A stretch of DNA of 64,000 bases from Pedobacter yulinensis. GTDB lineage: Bacteria > Bacteroidota > Bacteroidia > Sphingobacteriales > Sphingobacteriaceae. How positions within the stretch are numbered: the first letter of the stretch is position 1; each line of letters starts with the position of its first letter. The stretch lies in assembly GCF_003029735.1 (NCBI RefSeq), contig NZ_KZ686268.1, forward strand, positions 1,103,769 to 1,167,768, read 5' to 3'. Positions 53,552 through 62,633 of this stretch are shown piece by piece. The notes beneath the pieces are model-generated. The model was not told where the DNA came from. It was given only the letters and a program-made list of their open reading frames with translations, and did not search any database. The translations under genes and the position numbers were made by a program.

Positions 53552-54360
53552 CTGCTGGCGGCATCGCCAGCATCTTTCTTAAGCAAGATGTTGTTTTCGA
53601 CCAGGGCCCGCAAACTCTCGTCAGCCCGGATCGTTTTAAGGGCTTCTTCGTAAGCCAGCCAGTAGATTGTTTCGGCTTTGGCCATGTCGAATGTGCTGAT
53701 TTCGCCCATACCCTTGGGCTCTACCATCACATTGCAAAAGGCTGCCTTCTGTTCCATATCTTTATTGATCGACATGACGCCCGCACGTCCCATCAACCGT
53801 GTAATGTTAGTGATCTTATCGACCGCGCGCAGATGATTGCAGGATGAGCCGATAATGTAATCGCAATTGTTAAGCAGGGGTTCGACAGGAAAATTGTTAA
53901 GCACACCGCCATCCACATACATTTGCCCGTCGATCATGATAGGCCGGAAAATTCCCGGAATACAGCTGCTGGCCAGTATGCTTCTAATTAATGGGCCCTG
54001 ATCAAAATACACAAGCCGGCCTTCGCTAAAGTTAACAGCAGCAATGGTGAGTGGTATTTGCAACTTTTCAATCCGGTCTTCCGGAAAAAAGGTCTTCAGC
54101 AGTTCTGCCGTACGTTCAATGCTGATCAGGCCAAGGGATCCAACGGCGGGCCTGATGAACCTGAGCAGTTTTGTTTTAATGAATATGTCCAGGCCCTCTT
54201 GCGGATCAATGCCTGCAGCGAAAAGCGCACCTGCTATAGACCCTGCGCTGGTGCCGCTGATGTGACTGAACCTGATACCCAGATTCGAAAAGGCCTTTAG
54301 TACGCCAAGGTGCGCAATGCCCCTGATTCCACCCCCGGATAATACGATTCCAACTTTCAT
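53548..54360 (-). CDS. Patatin-like phospholipase
   Basis: The 270-residue serine hydrolase has the oxyanion loop GGGIRGIAHLG near residue 10, the nucleophile elbow GTSAGS near 39-44 and the catalytic aspartate in DGGVLNNFP. It is of the RssA/NTE-like cytosolic class and cleaves acyl esters of phospholipids. Starts at 54360 and 54363 are equivalent, and an upstream ATG would add 19 residues without family support. It is convergent with comB, with stops overlapping in four bases. Confidence 0.94.
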   Translation of the reverse strand: MKVGIVLSGGGIRGIAHLGVLKAFSNLGIRFSHISGTSAGSIAGALFAAGIDPQEGLDIFIKTKLLRFIRPAVGSLGLISIERTAELLKTFFPEDRIEKLQIPLTIAAVNFSEGRLVYFDQGPLIRSILASSCIPGIFRPIMIDGQMYVDGGVLNNFPVEPLLNNCDYIIGSSCNHLRAVDKITNITRLMGRAGVMSINKDMEQKAAFCNVMVEPKGMGEISTFDMAKAETIYWLAYEEALKTIRADESLRALVENNILLKKDAGDAASS

Positions 54361-54456
54361 CATGTTATTTTGTTGTGATATGACAGGCGCGCAGACCACC
54401 GGTGCATACGGTTGCAAAAAGCAGGATTTTAAATCTCCAAGAAACCTTAAAATAGA

Positions 54457-54464
54457 TAGATTTG
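54457..54464 (+). promoter_or_regulatory. -7 element of the PorT-family gene
   Basis: TAGATTTG matches TAnnTTTG, 37 bases before the ATG at 54502. Confidence 0.42.
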
Positions 54465-54501
54465 GGAAGTTTTACGTTAATCCCTAAACAAATATAACGA
54501 C

Positions 54502-55176
54502 ATGAGAAGATTCGCGACGGTCATACTGGTCTTATTTTTTGCTGTCCAGGCACATGCACAATTCATTCCGCAAGGCAATTATGGTTTCAGACTTGGGCTG
54601 ACCGCTCACCCAACCTTTGGCTGGATCAAAGGCGAACGAGTTAAAGGCAATGGCCTGGGGCTGGGATTTTCTTACGGCCTCATGGGCGATTTTAATTTCG
54701 CAGAGAATTACAGCTTCACCACCGGTCTTACGGTAACGACGTTGAACGGGAAAAGTACTGAGCTGGATGTTATGCCTTACGATGAAAACAGCCGGGAAAA
54801 AGCCGACGCTTATGACCTGAAATACCGCATTCAGTATCTTGAATTGCCCATCACGCTGAAACTGAAAACGGCGAAAGTTGGCCTGCTGCGGTGGTACGGC
54901 CAGTTTGGGCTTTCGAACGGCATCCGCCTGGGGGCGAAACAGGACGCCTCCCGCTCGCCCGGCGGCTACATTACTGACGGGCTTAATATCAATGACGGGA
55001 CTGCCATTTACCGCGCCGGACTGATCATTGGCGGAGGCGCCGAATATGATATTGACCGGAACGCCAGCTTTACGGCTGGTCTTACCCTGAATAATGGTTT
55101 TACCGATATTACAACAGACAGGAGCCGCAATGTGCGGAACCACTACGTTTCTCTGAATTTAGGCGTATTCTTTTAA
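54502..55176 (+). CDS. PorT-family outer-membrane beta-barrel protein
   Basis: The 224-residue protein has a signal peptide ending AHAQ (about residue 19). About eight amphipathic strands follow, ending in NHYVSLNLGVFF with a terminal phenylalanine, as expected for an outer-membrane barrel of the PF13568 type. The type IX component PorT/SprT is in this family, but many paralogs are not, and the usual PorT neighbour (ubiE) is absent. I therefore do not assign it to secretion. nadE follows after 13 bases and probably shares the message. Confidence 0.88.
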   Translation: MRRFATVILVLFFAVQAHAQFIPQGNYGFRLGLTAHPTFGWIKGERVKGNGLGLGFSYGLMGDFNFAENYSFTTGLTVTTLNGKSTELDVMPYDENSREKADAYDLKYRIQYLELPITLKLKTAKVGLLRWYGQFGLSNGIRLGAKQDASRSPGGYITDGLNINDGTAIYRAGLIIGGGAEYDIDRNASFTAGLTLNNGFTDITTDRSRNVRNHYVSLNLGVFF

Positions 55177-55189
55177 GCAGCTAACACAT

Positions 55190-56830
55190 ATGAAAATTGC
55201 CCTTGCCCAACTCAATTACCACATTGGTAATTTCGAAACAAATACCCGCAAAATGATCGAATGCCTGCATGCTTCGAAAGAAAAAGGTGCCGACCTGGTC
55301 GTCTTTGCAGAACTGGCCATTTGCGGTTATCCGCCGCGCGACTTTCTGGAGTCGGCTGCTTTCATCGACCTGTGCCGGCAGGCGGCAGGGGAGGTGGCTA
55401 CCCACTGCCAGGATATCGCCTGTATTATTGGCCTCCCGATACCGAATGAGGAAGCAGGTGGCAAGGACCTGTTCAACGCGGCCTGGTTCATTGAGAATGG
55501 ACAGGTGTCCGCTGTTGTGCGCAAAGCTTTGCTGCCTACCTACGATGTGTTTGACGAATATCGGTATTTCGAACCTGCGCGGAGTTTCGGCTGTATAGAA
55601 TTTATGGGTAAAAAAATTGCGCTGACCATTTGTGAAGACCTCTGGAACATCAATGACAATCCGCTGTATGTAAGCAACCCTATGGATGAACTGATCCTGG
55701 AGCAGCCAGACCTGATGATTAACATCGCGGCATCACCCTTTTCATACACGCACGATGACGAGCGCATCAAGGTGCTGTCAGGCAATGCTGCCAAATACAA
55801 ACTGCCATTATTTTACGTGAATCAGGTTGGTGCGCAGACCGAGATCATTTTTGACGGTGGCTCGCTCGTTTTTGATGAATCGGGTGCGCTGAAAGCAGAA
55901 ATGAAATACTTTACTGAAGATGTACAGATTTTCGAGCTTGATGAGATACAGAATGTCAGGAATAAATACCCTGCACAGGAACGCGCCGGCGATATTGAGC
56001 AAATCCATGACGCTTTACTACTTGGCATCAGCGACTATTTTCGCAAGTCAGGCTTCAGCAAGGCTGTGCTCGGTTTGTCGGGAGGAATTGATTCTGCCGT
56101 AGTGTGTGCCCTTGCCTGCAGGGCGCTGGGACCGGAAAATGTAATGGCTGTTCTGATGCCATCAAAATACAGTACAGACCATTCCCTCAAAGATGCACTG
56201 GACCTGGTCGGGGCCATAGGCTGCAAGCATGAGGTCGTGCCCATCAAGGAGGCTGCCGATGCATTTGACAGCATGATGAAGCCTGTCTTTAAGGACATGC
56301 CTTTTAACCTGACTGAAGAAAATATCCAGGCGCGCTGCCGGGGCATCGTGCTCATGGCCATGTCCAATAAATTCGGTTATATTTTATTGAACACCTCAAA
56401 TAAAAGCGAGTGTGCAGTGGGTTACGGAACACTTTACGGCGATATGTGCGGGGCGCTTGCCGTTATTGGTGATGTCTACAAAACCCAGGTGTTTGAGTTG
56501 GCCCGCCATATCAATAAGGAACGGGAAATTATTCCTGTTAATACCATTGTAAAGCCCCCTTCTGCCGAATTGAGGCCGGACCAGAAAGACAGCGACTCGC
56601 TGCCCGATTATGGAATTCTTGACCAGGTGTTGTACCAGCATATCGAACTGAAGAAGAGCGCGGCAGACATTGTTGCCCAGGGTTTTGATGCTGAAGTGGT
56701 TAATAAAACACTGCGCCTTGTTAACCTGGCCGAATTTAAACGCTACCAAACGCCGCCTATTCTGCGTGTCTCGCCAAAGGCGTTCGGCATGGGCCGGAGA
56801 ATGCCGATTGTTGGGAAATACATGTCCTGA
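55190..56830 (+). CDS. nadE: Glutamine-dependent NAD(+) synthetase
   Basis: The 546-residue two-domain enzyme makes NAD from nicotinate adenine dinucleotide, using ammonia released from glutamine. The nitrilase-type glutaminase has the triad E41 (FAELAICGYPPRD), K112 (RKALLPTYDVFDE) and C148 (TICEDLWN). The synthetase domain carries the pyrophosphate loop GLSGGIDSAVV near 295. Length is typical of the bacterial form with both domains. A bidirectional terminator follows. Confidence 0.97.
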   Translation: MKIALAQLNYHIGNFETNTRKMIECLHASKEKGADLVVFAELAICGYPPRDFLESAAFIDLCRQAAGEVATHCQDIACIIGLPIPNEEAGGKDLFNAAWFIENGQVSAVVRKALLPTYDVFDEYRYFEPARSFGCIEFMGKKIALTICEDLWNINDNPLYVSNPMDELILEQPDLMINIAASPFSYTHDDERIKVLSGNAAKYKLPLFYVNQVGAQTEIIFDGGSLVFDESGALKAEMKYFTEDVQIFELDEIQNVRNKYPAQERAGDIEQIHDALLLGISDYFRKSGFSKAVLGLSGGIDSAVVCALACRALGPENVMAVLMPSKYSTDHSLKDALDLVGAIGCKHEVVPIKEAADAFDSMMKPVFKDMPFNLTEENIQARCRGIVLMAMSNKFGYILLNTSNKSECAVGYGTLYGDMCGALAVIGDVYKTQVFELARHINKEREIIPVNTIVKPPSAELRPDQKDSDSLPDYGILDQVLYQHIELKKSAADIVAQGFDAEVVNKTLRLVNLAEFKRYQTPPILRVSPKAFGMGRRMPIVGKYMS

Positions 56831-56887
56831 AAGAGGAACTCCCCGCTGATGCGGAGAACCTGAGAGAAGCCAGGTTGTTCTTTTAAG

Positions 56888-56918
56888 AAAAGAACCCGGG
56901 AAACCGGGTTCTTTTTTT
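56888..56918. terminator. Bidirectional terminator between nadE and the OsmC-like gene
   Basis: AAAAGAACCCGG and CCGGGTTCTTTT flank a short loop, with A and T tracts on the two sides, between convergent genes. Confidence 0.88.
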
Positions 56919-56920
56919 AT

Positions 56921-57331
56921 TTAGGCGAGGGTTGCCTCGACCGATATTGATGTGTTGAGAAGTTTGCTGATGGGACAGTTTTTTTCTGCGTCGGCAACTA
57001 CTTCATCAAATTTTTCCTGTGATATGCCTGGAACGGTGGCGTTCAGGATCAGGTGTGAACTAACTACGGCACCGTTTTCAAATTTAACTTCACATTTTGT
57101 TTCCAGCTTATCTGCTGTAAATCCTGCTTCATCAATATTGAACGAAAGTTTCATTGTAAAGCAGCCGGCATGCGCGGCGGCAATAAGTTCTTCAGGGTTG
57201 GTGCCTACGCCATCTTCAAACCGGGAATTGAATGAATATTGGGTTTCGTTTAAAACGGTACTCTGGCTGCTCAGGGTTCCTTTACCTGACTTGCCTGATC
57301 CTTGCCATACGGCGGTTGCATGTCTTTTCAT
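56921..57331 (-). CDS. OsmC/Ohr-family peroxide reductase
   Basis: The 136-residue cytosolic thiol peroxidase belongs to the OsmC subgroup. The two active cysteines are in AAHAGCFTMKLS (about C56) and DAEKNCPISKLL (about C120). The opening TAVWQGSGKSGKGTLSSQS is also typical. It detoxifies organic hydroperoxides using lipoyl or thioredoxin-type donors. It is monocistronic and convergent with nadE. Confidence 0.95.
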   Translation of the reverse strand: MKRHATAVWQGSGKSGKGTLSSQSTVLNETQYSFNSRFEDGVGTNPEELIAAAHAGCFTMKLSFNIDEAGFTADKLETKCEVKFENGAVVSSHLILNATVPGISQEKFDEVVADAEKNCPISKLLNTSISVEATLA

Positions 57332-57504
57332 AATTTCTGAATCTGTGTGCGGCTGTTGCCGAACTGGTTTTGATAAGTCCGGTGACCTGTTGTGATCACC
57401 GATTCTAAATTAACGATATTTTTGATCATGTGCCCGGCCGTACTTTTTTTTACTCCTGACAGACATGCTGCGGTATTGCCAACACCCGCTGCATGGTTAA
57501 CCCG

Positions 57505-59124
57505 CTATCGTTTTTTTCCGAATTTAAACCACAGTATAACCAGGAGAAATACACCACTTCCCAGACAGGCTATTTTTGCAAGAAGATCGCCCGATCGTAC
57601 ATACAGGGTTAGCTGGTCATTCAGGAGGATGTCTGACTTGATGGCTGTGCTCTTCCACCAGGAGCTTTTGGCAGTGACATCGCCCCGTTGATTGATGAAA
57701 CAGGATATGCCGGTATTTGCAGAGCGGGCCACGGCCCTGCGGGTTTCGATGGCACGGAGCTTGGCGTATAACATGTGCTGGTCCTTGCCCGAGGTATTGC
57801 CCCACCAGCCATCATTGGTAATGATGGCAATGAACTGCGCCCCGTTTCTGACCGATTCACTAATCCAGTCGCCCCAGAGGCTTTCATAGCAGATAACCGG
57901 GGTAACGCCTATACCGCTCTGGGCATAAAAAACGGCAGGATGTTCCTGCCAGCCCCAGCCACCAACCGTTCCGCCGAGCTGGGCAAATACGCCATCTAAA
58001 AAGGAAAAGACGGCGGGAAAAGGCATGCGCTCAACGCCGGGCACCAGTTTCGATTTGTGGTAGAACTGCACATTCGAGGAATTTTCGACCTGCATGGCTG
58101 CATTAAAATTGTCCCGGAAAGTGCCGCGGTTCGGATCAAAGTAGGCAGAAGCCGTTTTTTTTGTGTCGTAATGCGCATTGCTTTCAATGCCGGTGATCAG
58201 CGTGCCATTGCGGTACTTGCTTAAAAAGGCTTGCGCCTGAAGGTATTCCCGGTTTTCCCGTATTCCTGCCTCGTCTGCGTAATTGGGTATGGCTGTTTCA
58301 GGCCAGATGAAATATTCGGTATTGGGCTGACCCACCGAGTCTGAAAGCCGGGTAAGCAGCTCCACCTGCTGCCATGGTGGAATACTGCCTAATTTTTGAT
58401 AAGGGTCTACATTGGGTTGTACCACCACCACATTTGATGGCGTACCCATCTCCTTATAACTCAGATACCGGCCGAGCGAAAGACAGGCAGGTACGATGAT
58501 CCAAAGAGCAAGGTAAAGCCAGAATTTACGTTTTCTCATTGACGCCGGTTGCTTAAATTGCCGGTAGGCCTCGAAGGCGAGAACGTTGCTCAGCAAGATC
58601 CATGCAGAGCCCCCGTATACGCCAGTAAATTCATACCATTGGGCAAGCTGGTGCGTCGCGGCCAGTCCGTTGCCCAGCGTCATCCATGGAAAGGACAGGT
58701 CCCAGACCTGTTGCAAGTACTCAAGAGCGAGATAGAAACAGATAAGGGCCGCATAACCCGTCCAGCGGCGAACATCGTACTGCAGGCGGTGGTGCAGCCA
58801 GAAGGCAAAAGTAAGCAGGAGCGGGCCCAGGCAGAAAGGAATCAACGAAACCGGCAGTGCCACCAGCGGACCATTATATGCACTGATGGCGTTGTACACC
58901 CAATAAATGCTGGCGGTGTTCCAGAGCACAAAGGTAAATCCGGCATGAAGAAATACCTGTCTGCCCGCTTTGGGACCGCCCCGGCGGCGAATGTTTTCCA
59001 ATGCAATAAACAGCGGAACCAGTGCAAAAAGGAGCAATGGTGCGGTATAGGGCATAGGTGGCCACCCGAGCCAGAGCAGCAAGGCGCTGAGCAATGCCAG
59101 CAGGTACGTTTTTTTTGTTGACAT
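57505..59124 (-). CDS. lnt: Apolipoprotein N-acyltransferase
   Basis: The 539-residue inner-membrane enzyme adds the third acyl chain to lipoproteins. Six or seven N-terminal helices span about 5-215, followed by the nitrilase-like periplasmic domain with E276 (WPETAIPN), K357 (YHKSKLVPGVE) and C412 (VICYESLWGD). A final helix lies near 512-532. Its clients in this window include GldK, SprE, SusD and the META and DUF4349 lipoproteins. The PH-SHOCT gene is 11 bases upstream. Confidence 0.96.
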   Translation of the reverse strand: MSTKKTYLLALLSALLLWLGWPPMPYTAPLLLFALVPLFIALENIRRRGGPKAGRQVFLHAGFTFVLWNTASIYWVYNAISAYNGPLVALPVSLIPFCLGPLLLTFAFWLHHRLQYDVRRWTGYAALICFYLALEYLQQVWDLSFPWMTLGNGLAATHQLAQWYEFTGVYGGSAWILLSNVLAFEAYRQFKQPASMRKRKFWLYLALWIIVPACLSLGRYLSYKEMGTPSNVVVVQPNVDPYQKLGSIPPWQQVELLTRLSDSVGQPNTEYFIWPETAIPNYADEAGIRENREYLQAQAFLSKYRNGTLITGIESNAHYDTKKTASAYFDPNRGTFRDNFNAAMQVENSSNVQFYHKSKLVPGVERMPFPAVFSFLDGVFAQLGGTVGGWGWQEHPAVFYAQSGIGVTPVICYESLWGDWISESVRNGAQFIAIITNDGWWGNTSGKDQHMLYAKLRAIETRRAVARSANTGISCFINQRGDVTAKSSWWKSTAIKSDILLNDQLTLYVRSGDLLAKIACLGSGVFLLVILWFKFGKKR

Positions 59125-59135
59125 GGACGTGCCGG

Positions 59136-59804
59136 TTACAGGCTGTTTAAGATGTCGGCCTTTTTCGCATCATATTCTTCCTGGGTAATCAGGTGTTTAT
59201 CGAACAATGTCTTGAGCTTTCTCAGTTTGAGCGTCGTCTCATCTTCAGGTTCTGCCAGGGCTGGCGAGGGTTCTGGTGCTGCAAAAACTGCAGGTACTTC
59301 GGGAACAGGCATTATGGTTGTTTCCTGTTGCACTTCGGGTTCAGGGTTTGCATGCACCGTAACCGGCGATGGTGATGTACGTTTTTCTTCGAGCAGATCG
59401 AGCCGCTGGCGTTCGCGCAGTTGCTCAAGCTGTTCGTTGGCAGCCTGGTTCAGCCTGCGTGCCTGAACTTTTGGTATAAATTCAGTCACAATGTTTTCAC
59501 CTTGCTGCGGAACGCAAATGAACTTTGAACCGAAAAATTCCTCTTTAAAAGAAACTTCCTTCACGTTCTTCCAGGAAATGTCCTTGAAGTTCATGGTTAA
59601 GCCCAGGTTGCCCGGTTCGCAATAAAATATGCGCTTGTTGGTAACGGCAATGCTGTCTGGCAGCAGGTTCACTGCTGGTTTTTTCTGCACCGCCAGGTAC
59701 AAGATCTCCTCATTGCTGGTCAGGAGGTCATTCAATTTACCGATAACTTTTTCAACGGCCTTGGGGTCCTGCTCGTCGCTTAAAAATCTATCTATTGAGA
59801 TCAT
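59136..59804 (-). CDS. PH-domain / SHOCT-domain protein
   Basis: The 222-residue protein has a bacterial PH-like beta domain (about 25-112, with AVTNKRIFYCEP). A charged helix (RRLNQAANEQLEQLRERQRL), a Pro/Glu-rich linker and a C-terminal SHOCT motif (LRKLKTLFDKHLITQEEYDAKKADIL, about 192-220) follow. SHOCT motifs mediate oligomerisation or interaction. There is no signal peptide or membrane helix, so it is cytosolic or peripheral. It lies 11 bases before lnt. Function unknown. Confidence 0.88.
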   Translation of the reverse strand: MISIDRFLSDEQDPKAVEKVIGKLNDLLTSNEEILYLAVQKKPAVNLLPDSIAVTNKRIFYCEPGNLGLTMNFKDISWKNVKEVSFKEEFFGSKFICVPQQGENIVTEFIPKVQARRLNQAANEQLEQLRERQRLDLLEEKRTSPSPVTVHANPEPEVQQETTIMPVPEVPAVFAAPEPSPALAEPEDETTLKLRKLKTLFDKHLITQEEYDAKKADILNSL

Positions 59805-59985
59805 ATTCTTTCAAATTGAGTTTTTTTATGATGGTTATTGTCCGCGACACAAATTACAAAATATAGGCCGAAGTATTGGTCGGACGCAGGTTTTTGTAGA
59901 CTTTGACAGGAGCGGCCGTTTGGGTACACGATCTGCATGTGAACAGAAACGAGTCTGCCAGCGGTTGGATTTAGAGGTGGCAAGC

Positions 59986-60699
59986 CTATTCCCCGTCATG
60001 GCGATCCTTCTGCCGGCCCTTTTCAGGGAGACCGCCGGCAACGCAGATGACGAGTTCGCCTTTGAGCGGGTTGTTTTCGAAATGTATTCTGACTTCGCTG
60101 AGGCTGCCCCGAACCGTCTCTTCATAAATTTTGGTCAGTTCGCGGCTTACAGATGCTTGCCGGTCTGCACCAAATGTGGTTTCAAACTCGGTAAGCGTTT
60201 TCAGCAACCGGTGCGGACTCTCATAAAAGATCATGGTCCGGTCTTCGGCCGCCAGTTTTTTAAGCCGGGTTTGCCTGCCTTTCTTGACAGGAAGAAACCC
60301 TTCGAACACAAAGGCGTCTGCAGGCAGCCCCGAATTAACCAGGGCAGGCACGAATGCCGTGGCGCCGGGCAGGCACTCGACTTCTATTCCGGCTTTGAGT
60401 ACCTCACGAACAAGATAAAAACCCGGGTCGGAGATGGCCGGCGTTCCGGCATCGGAGATCAGTGCGATTTGCTGCCCCTCTTTCAGAAAACGAACAATTT
60501 CTGCGCTTGCTTTGTGCTCATTATGCTGGTGGTGGGCAAAGACACGTTTATCTATGCCAAAATGTTTGAGAAGCGGAGCGCTGGTGCGTGTGTCTTCAGC
60601 AAGAACCAGGTCGGCGGCTTTCAGAACCTTAATGGCGCGGAAGGTCATGTCTTCCAGATTGCCGATCGGCGTCGGAACAAGATATAGTTTACCAGTCAT
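59986..60699 (-). CDS. rsmI: 16S rRNA (cytidine1402-2'-O)-methyltransferase
   Basis: The 237-residue tetrapyrrole-methylase-fold enzyme makes the 2'-O-methyl group of C1402 in 16S rRNA. The signature YLVPTPIGNLEDMTFRAIKVL is followed by the SAM loop VLAEDTRTS and the ISDAGTPAISDPGF motif. The C-terminal part is short, as in many Bacteroidota copies. I start at the ATG at 60699, which begins the conserved region; an upstream ATG would add 17 residues. It is divergent from serS. Confidence 0.96.
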   Translation of the reverse strand: MTGKLYLVPTPIGNLEDMTFRAIKVLKAADLVLAEDTRTSAPLLKHFGIDKRVFAHHQHNEHKASAEIVRFLKEGQQIALISDAGTPAISDPGFYLVREVLKAGIEVECLPGATAFVPALVNSGLPADAFVFEGFLPVKKGRQTRLKKLAAEDRTMIFYESPHRLLKTLTEFETTFGADRQASVSRELTKIYEETVRGSLSEVRIHFENNPLKGELVICVAGGLPEKGRQKDRHDGE

Positions 60700-60757
60700 G
60701 TCGTTGCGTTCGAGCCTGAGTTTTTCCTGAAGGAGCAGGCTTTCTCCCAACTCTTGT

Positions 60758-60765
60758 TATCTTTG
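60758..60765 (+). promoter_or_regulatory. -7 element of serS
   Basis: TATCTTTG matches TAnnTTTG exactly, 16 bases before the ATG at 60782. Confidence 0.48.
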
Positions 60766-60781
60766 CCAAAAATTAGAAACA

Positions 60782-62053
60782 ATGCTGCAAGTTAACTATA
60801 TCCGTGAAAATAAGGAGAAAGTTTTGGAACGTTTGGCGGTCCGCAATTTTAAACAACCTGAACTGATTGAGCAGATCGTCTCGAAAGATGATCAGCGCAG
60901 GCAGACGCAGGCCGCCCTGGACAACATTTCGGCAGAGGCCAATGCAGCAGCCAAACAAATTGGCGAACTGATGCGCACAGGCAGGAAAGACGAGGCCGAG
61001 AACATCAAGGCTAACACCGCAGCTTATAAGGAACAGGTGAAAGAACTTGGCGAGCGGCTCAATAATTTTGAAGAACAGCTGCACCAGTTAATTGTTCAGG
61101 TGCCTAACCTGCCACACGAGCAGGTAAGCCCCGGGAGCAGCGCAGAAGATAATGACATCGTGTATACGCATGGCGAGCCTGCTGCACTTGATACGGCAGC
61201 CTTACCGCATTGGGAACTGGCGGCAAAATATGACATTATTGATTTTGAACTCGGAAACAAAATTACAGGCGCCGGCTTCCCGGTTTATAAAGGCAAGGGT
61301 GCGCGTTTGCAGCGGGCATTGATCAATTTTTTCCTGGACCGTGCTGTTGAAAATGGCTACAACGAGGTACAGGTGCCGCACCTTGTAAATGAGGCCTCTG
61401 GTTTTGGTACAGGACAGCTTCCCGACAAGGAAGGACAAATGTACCACGCAGGTGTAGATAACCTGTTCCTGATCCCCACAGCCGAAGTTCCCGTTACTAA
61501 TCTTTACAGGGACGTAATCCTGAAGGAAGAGGCGCTGCCGGTAAAGCATACGGCCTATACGCCTTGTTTCAGGCGCGAAGCGGGCTCTTACGGTGCGCAT
61601 GTACGGGGGCTGAACCGGCTTCACCAATTTGATAAAGTTGAACTGGTGCAGATCAACCATCCTGAGCAGTCTTATCAGACACTTGAAGAGATGAGCAATT
61701 ATGTACAATCCTTACTGAAAGAGCTGGGCTTGCACTACCGGGTGCTGCGTCTGTGCGGTGGCGATATGGGTTTTACATCGGCCATGACGTACGATATGGA
61801 AGTATGGAGCGCGGCACAGCAGCGCTGGCTTGAGGTGTCTTCTGTTTCAAACTTTGAGACTTACCAGAGCAACCGCCTGAAACTGCGGTTTAAAGGAAAA
61901 GAAGGAAAGACCCAGCTCGCACATACATTGAATGGAAGTGCGCTTGCCCTTCCGCGAATCGTTGCGGCTATTCTTGAAAATTATCAAACCAGCGAGGGCA
62001 TCCGGATTCCCGAAGCGCTTGTGCCCTATACCGGTTTTAATTTAATCAACTAA
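60782..62053 (+). CDS. serS: Seryl-tRNA synthetase
   Basis: The 423-residue class II synthetase charges tRNA-Ser. The N-terminal antiparallel coiled coil (about 28-100) contacts the tRNA long arm. Motif 2 is CFRREAGSYGAHVRGLNRLH, followed by QFDKVEL. Motif 3 is NGSALALPRIVAAILENYQ. The length is normal and the gene is complete, followed by a strong terminator. Confidence 0.98.
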   Translation: MLQVNYIRENKEKVLERLAVRNFKQPELIEQIVSKDDQRRQTQAALDNISAEANAAAKQIGELMRTGRKDEAENIKANTAAYKEQVKELGERLNNFEEQLHQLIVQVPNLPHEQVSPGSSAEDNDIVYTHGEPAALDTAALPHWELAAKYDIIDFELGNKITGAGFPVYKGKGARLQRALINFFLDRAVENGYNEVQVPHLVNEASGFGTGQLPDKEGQMYHAGVDNLFLIPTAEVPVTNLYRDVILKEEALPVKHTAYTPCFRREAGSYGAHVRGLNRLHQFDKVELVQINHPEQSYQTLEEMSNYVQSLLKELGLHYRVLRLCGGDMGFTSAMTYDMEVWSAAQQRWLEVSSVSNFETYQSNRLKLRFKGKEGKTQLAHTLNGSALALPRIVAAILENYQTSEGIRIPEALVPYTGFNLIN

Positions 62054-62073
62054 CATCTGAATATAAGGAGATA

Positions 62074-62110
62074 AAAAAAGCTTCCGCGGCTGTGCTGCGG
62101 AAGCTTTTTT
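62074..62110. terminator. Bidirectional terminator after serS
   Basis: AAAAAAGCTTCCGC (62074-62087) and GCGGAAGCTTTTTT (62097-62110) form a strong hairpin with A and T tracts on either side, between convergent genes. Confidence 0.92.
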
Positions 62111-62155
62111 GTGTAGGCCAGATGCAAGCATCTGTGGTGTGTTGAAGGCAGTATA

Positions 62156-62470
62156 TTACAGGATCAGGATGAGCAGAAGAATGATAATGATGATGGCTCC
62201 TACCGAAAGGTAAACGCCGCCTGACATTGCCCGCGCCTGATTTTTCATTTCTTTTAATTCTTTACGCAGGGCTTTGCGGTCCTCTTTAGAAAGGTTTGAT
62301 TTGTCCATTGACCGGATCTCTTCGACGCGATCAGTGATCTTTTTCAATTGAGCGCGCTGTTCAGCCGATAGCTCGGAAGGGTTTTTTGCTTTTTTGTCTG
62401 CAGCCGAAACGGTATTTGCCGACAGTCCCAATGAAAAGAAAAGGACGAGTGTGTAGATGAGTTTTTTCAT
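62156..62470 (-). CDS. Small envelope protein with charged helix and C-terminal membrane anchor
   Basis: The 104-residue protein has a signal peptide (to about 23). A strongly charged helix (about 30-80, ELSAEQRAQLKKITDRVEEI) rich in Lys and Glu follows, and a single C-terminal hydrophobic helix (VYLSVGAIIIIILLLILIL). It has no recognised domain; similar small proteins are common in Bacteroidota. The anchored end and signal suggest a periplasmic domain held in the inner membrane. It lies between two terminators and is a separate unit. Confidence 0.85.
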   Translation of the reverse strand: MKKLIYTLVLFFSLGLSANTVSAADKKAKNPSELSAEQRAQLKKITDRVEEIRSMDKSNLSKEDRKALRKELKEMKNQARAMSGGVYLSVGAIIIIILLLILIL

Positions 62471-62497
62471 GTATTGAGGATTAAGTGTCTGATTCAG

Positions 62498-62543
62498 CTA
62501 AACAAAAAACCTACCAAGCTGTTCTGGTAGGTTTTTTGTTTAG
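62498..62543 (-). terminator. Perfect 19-bp inverted-repeat terminator after the SIMPL gene
   Basis: CTAAACAAAAAACCTACCA (62498-62516) and its exact complement (62525-62543) flank an 8-base loop. T runs on the minus strand follow the GGTAGG stem, about 90 bases past the SIMPL stop. Confidence 0.9.
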
Positions 62544-62633
62544 TTCGTCGATTTTGCAATCGATTGATTAACAGATTTTTGCGATCAATCGCAGATTTGA
62601 AGTTCTGCGCAGATTGTCCAGCACACTATACAA

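Noticed and set aside
54502..55176. Assignment of the barrel protein as the type IX component PorT
   Set aside because: Only family-level similarity is visible and the usual neighbours are missing.
59629..60687. Long rightward open frame opposite the PH-SHOCT gene and rsmI
   Set aside because: It lies antisense to two well-supported genes, has no recognisable domain, and its composition mirrors their codon pattern.
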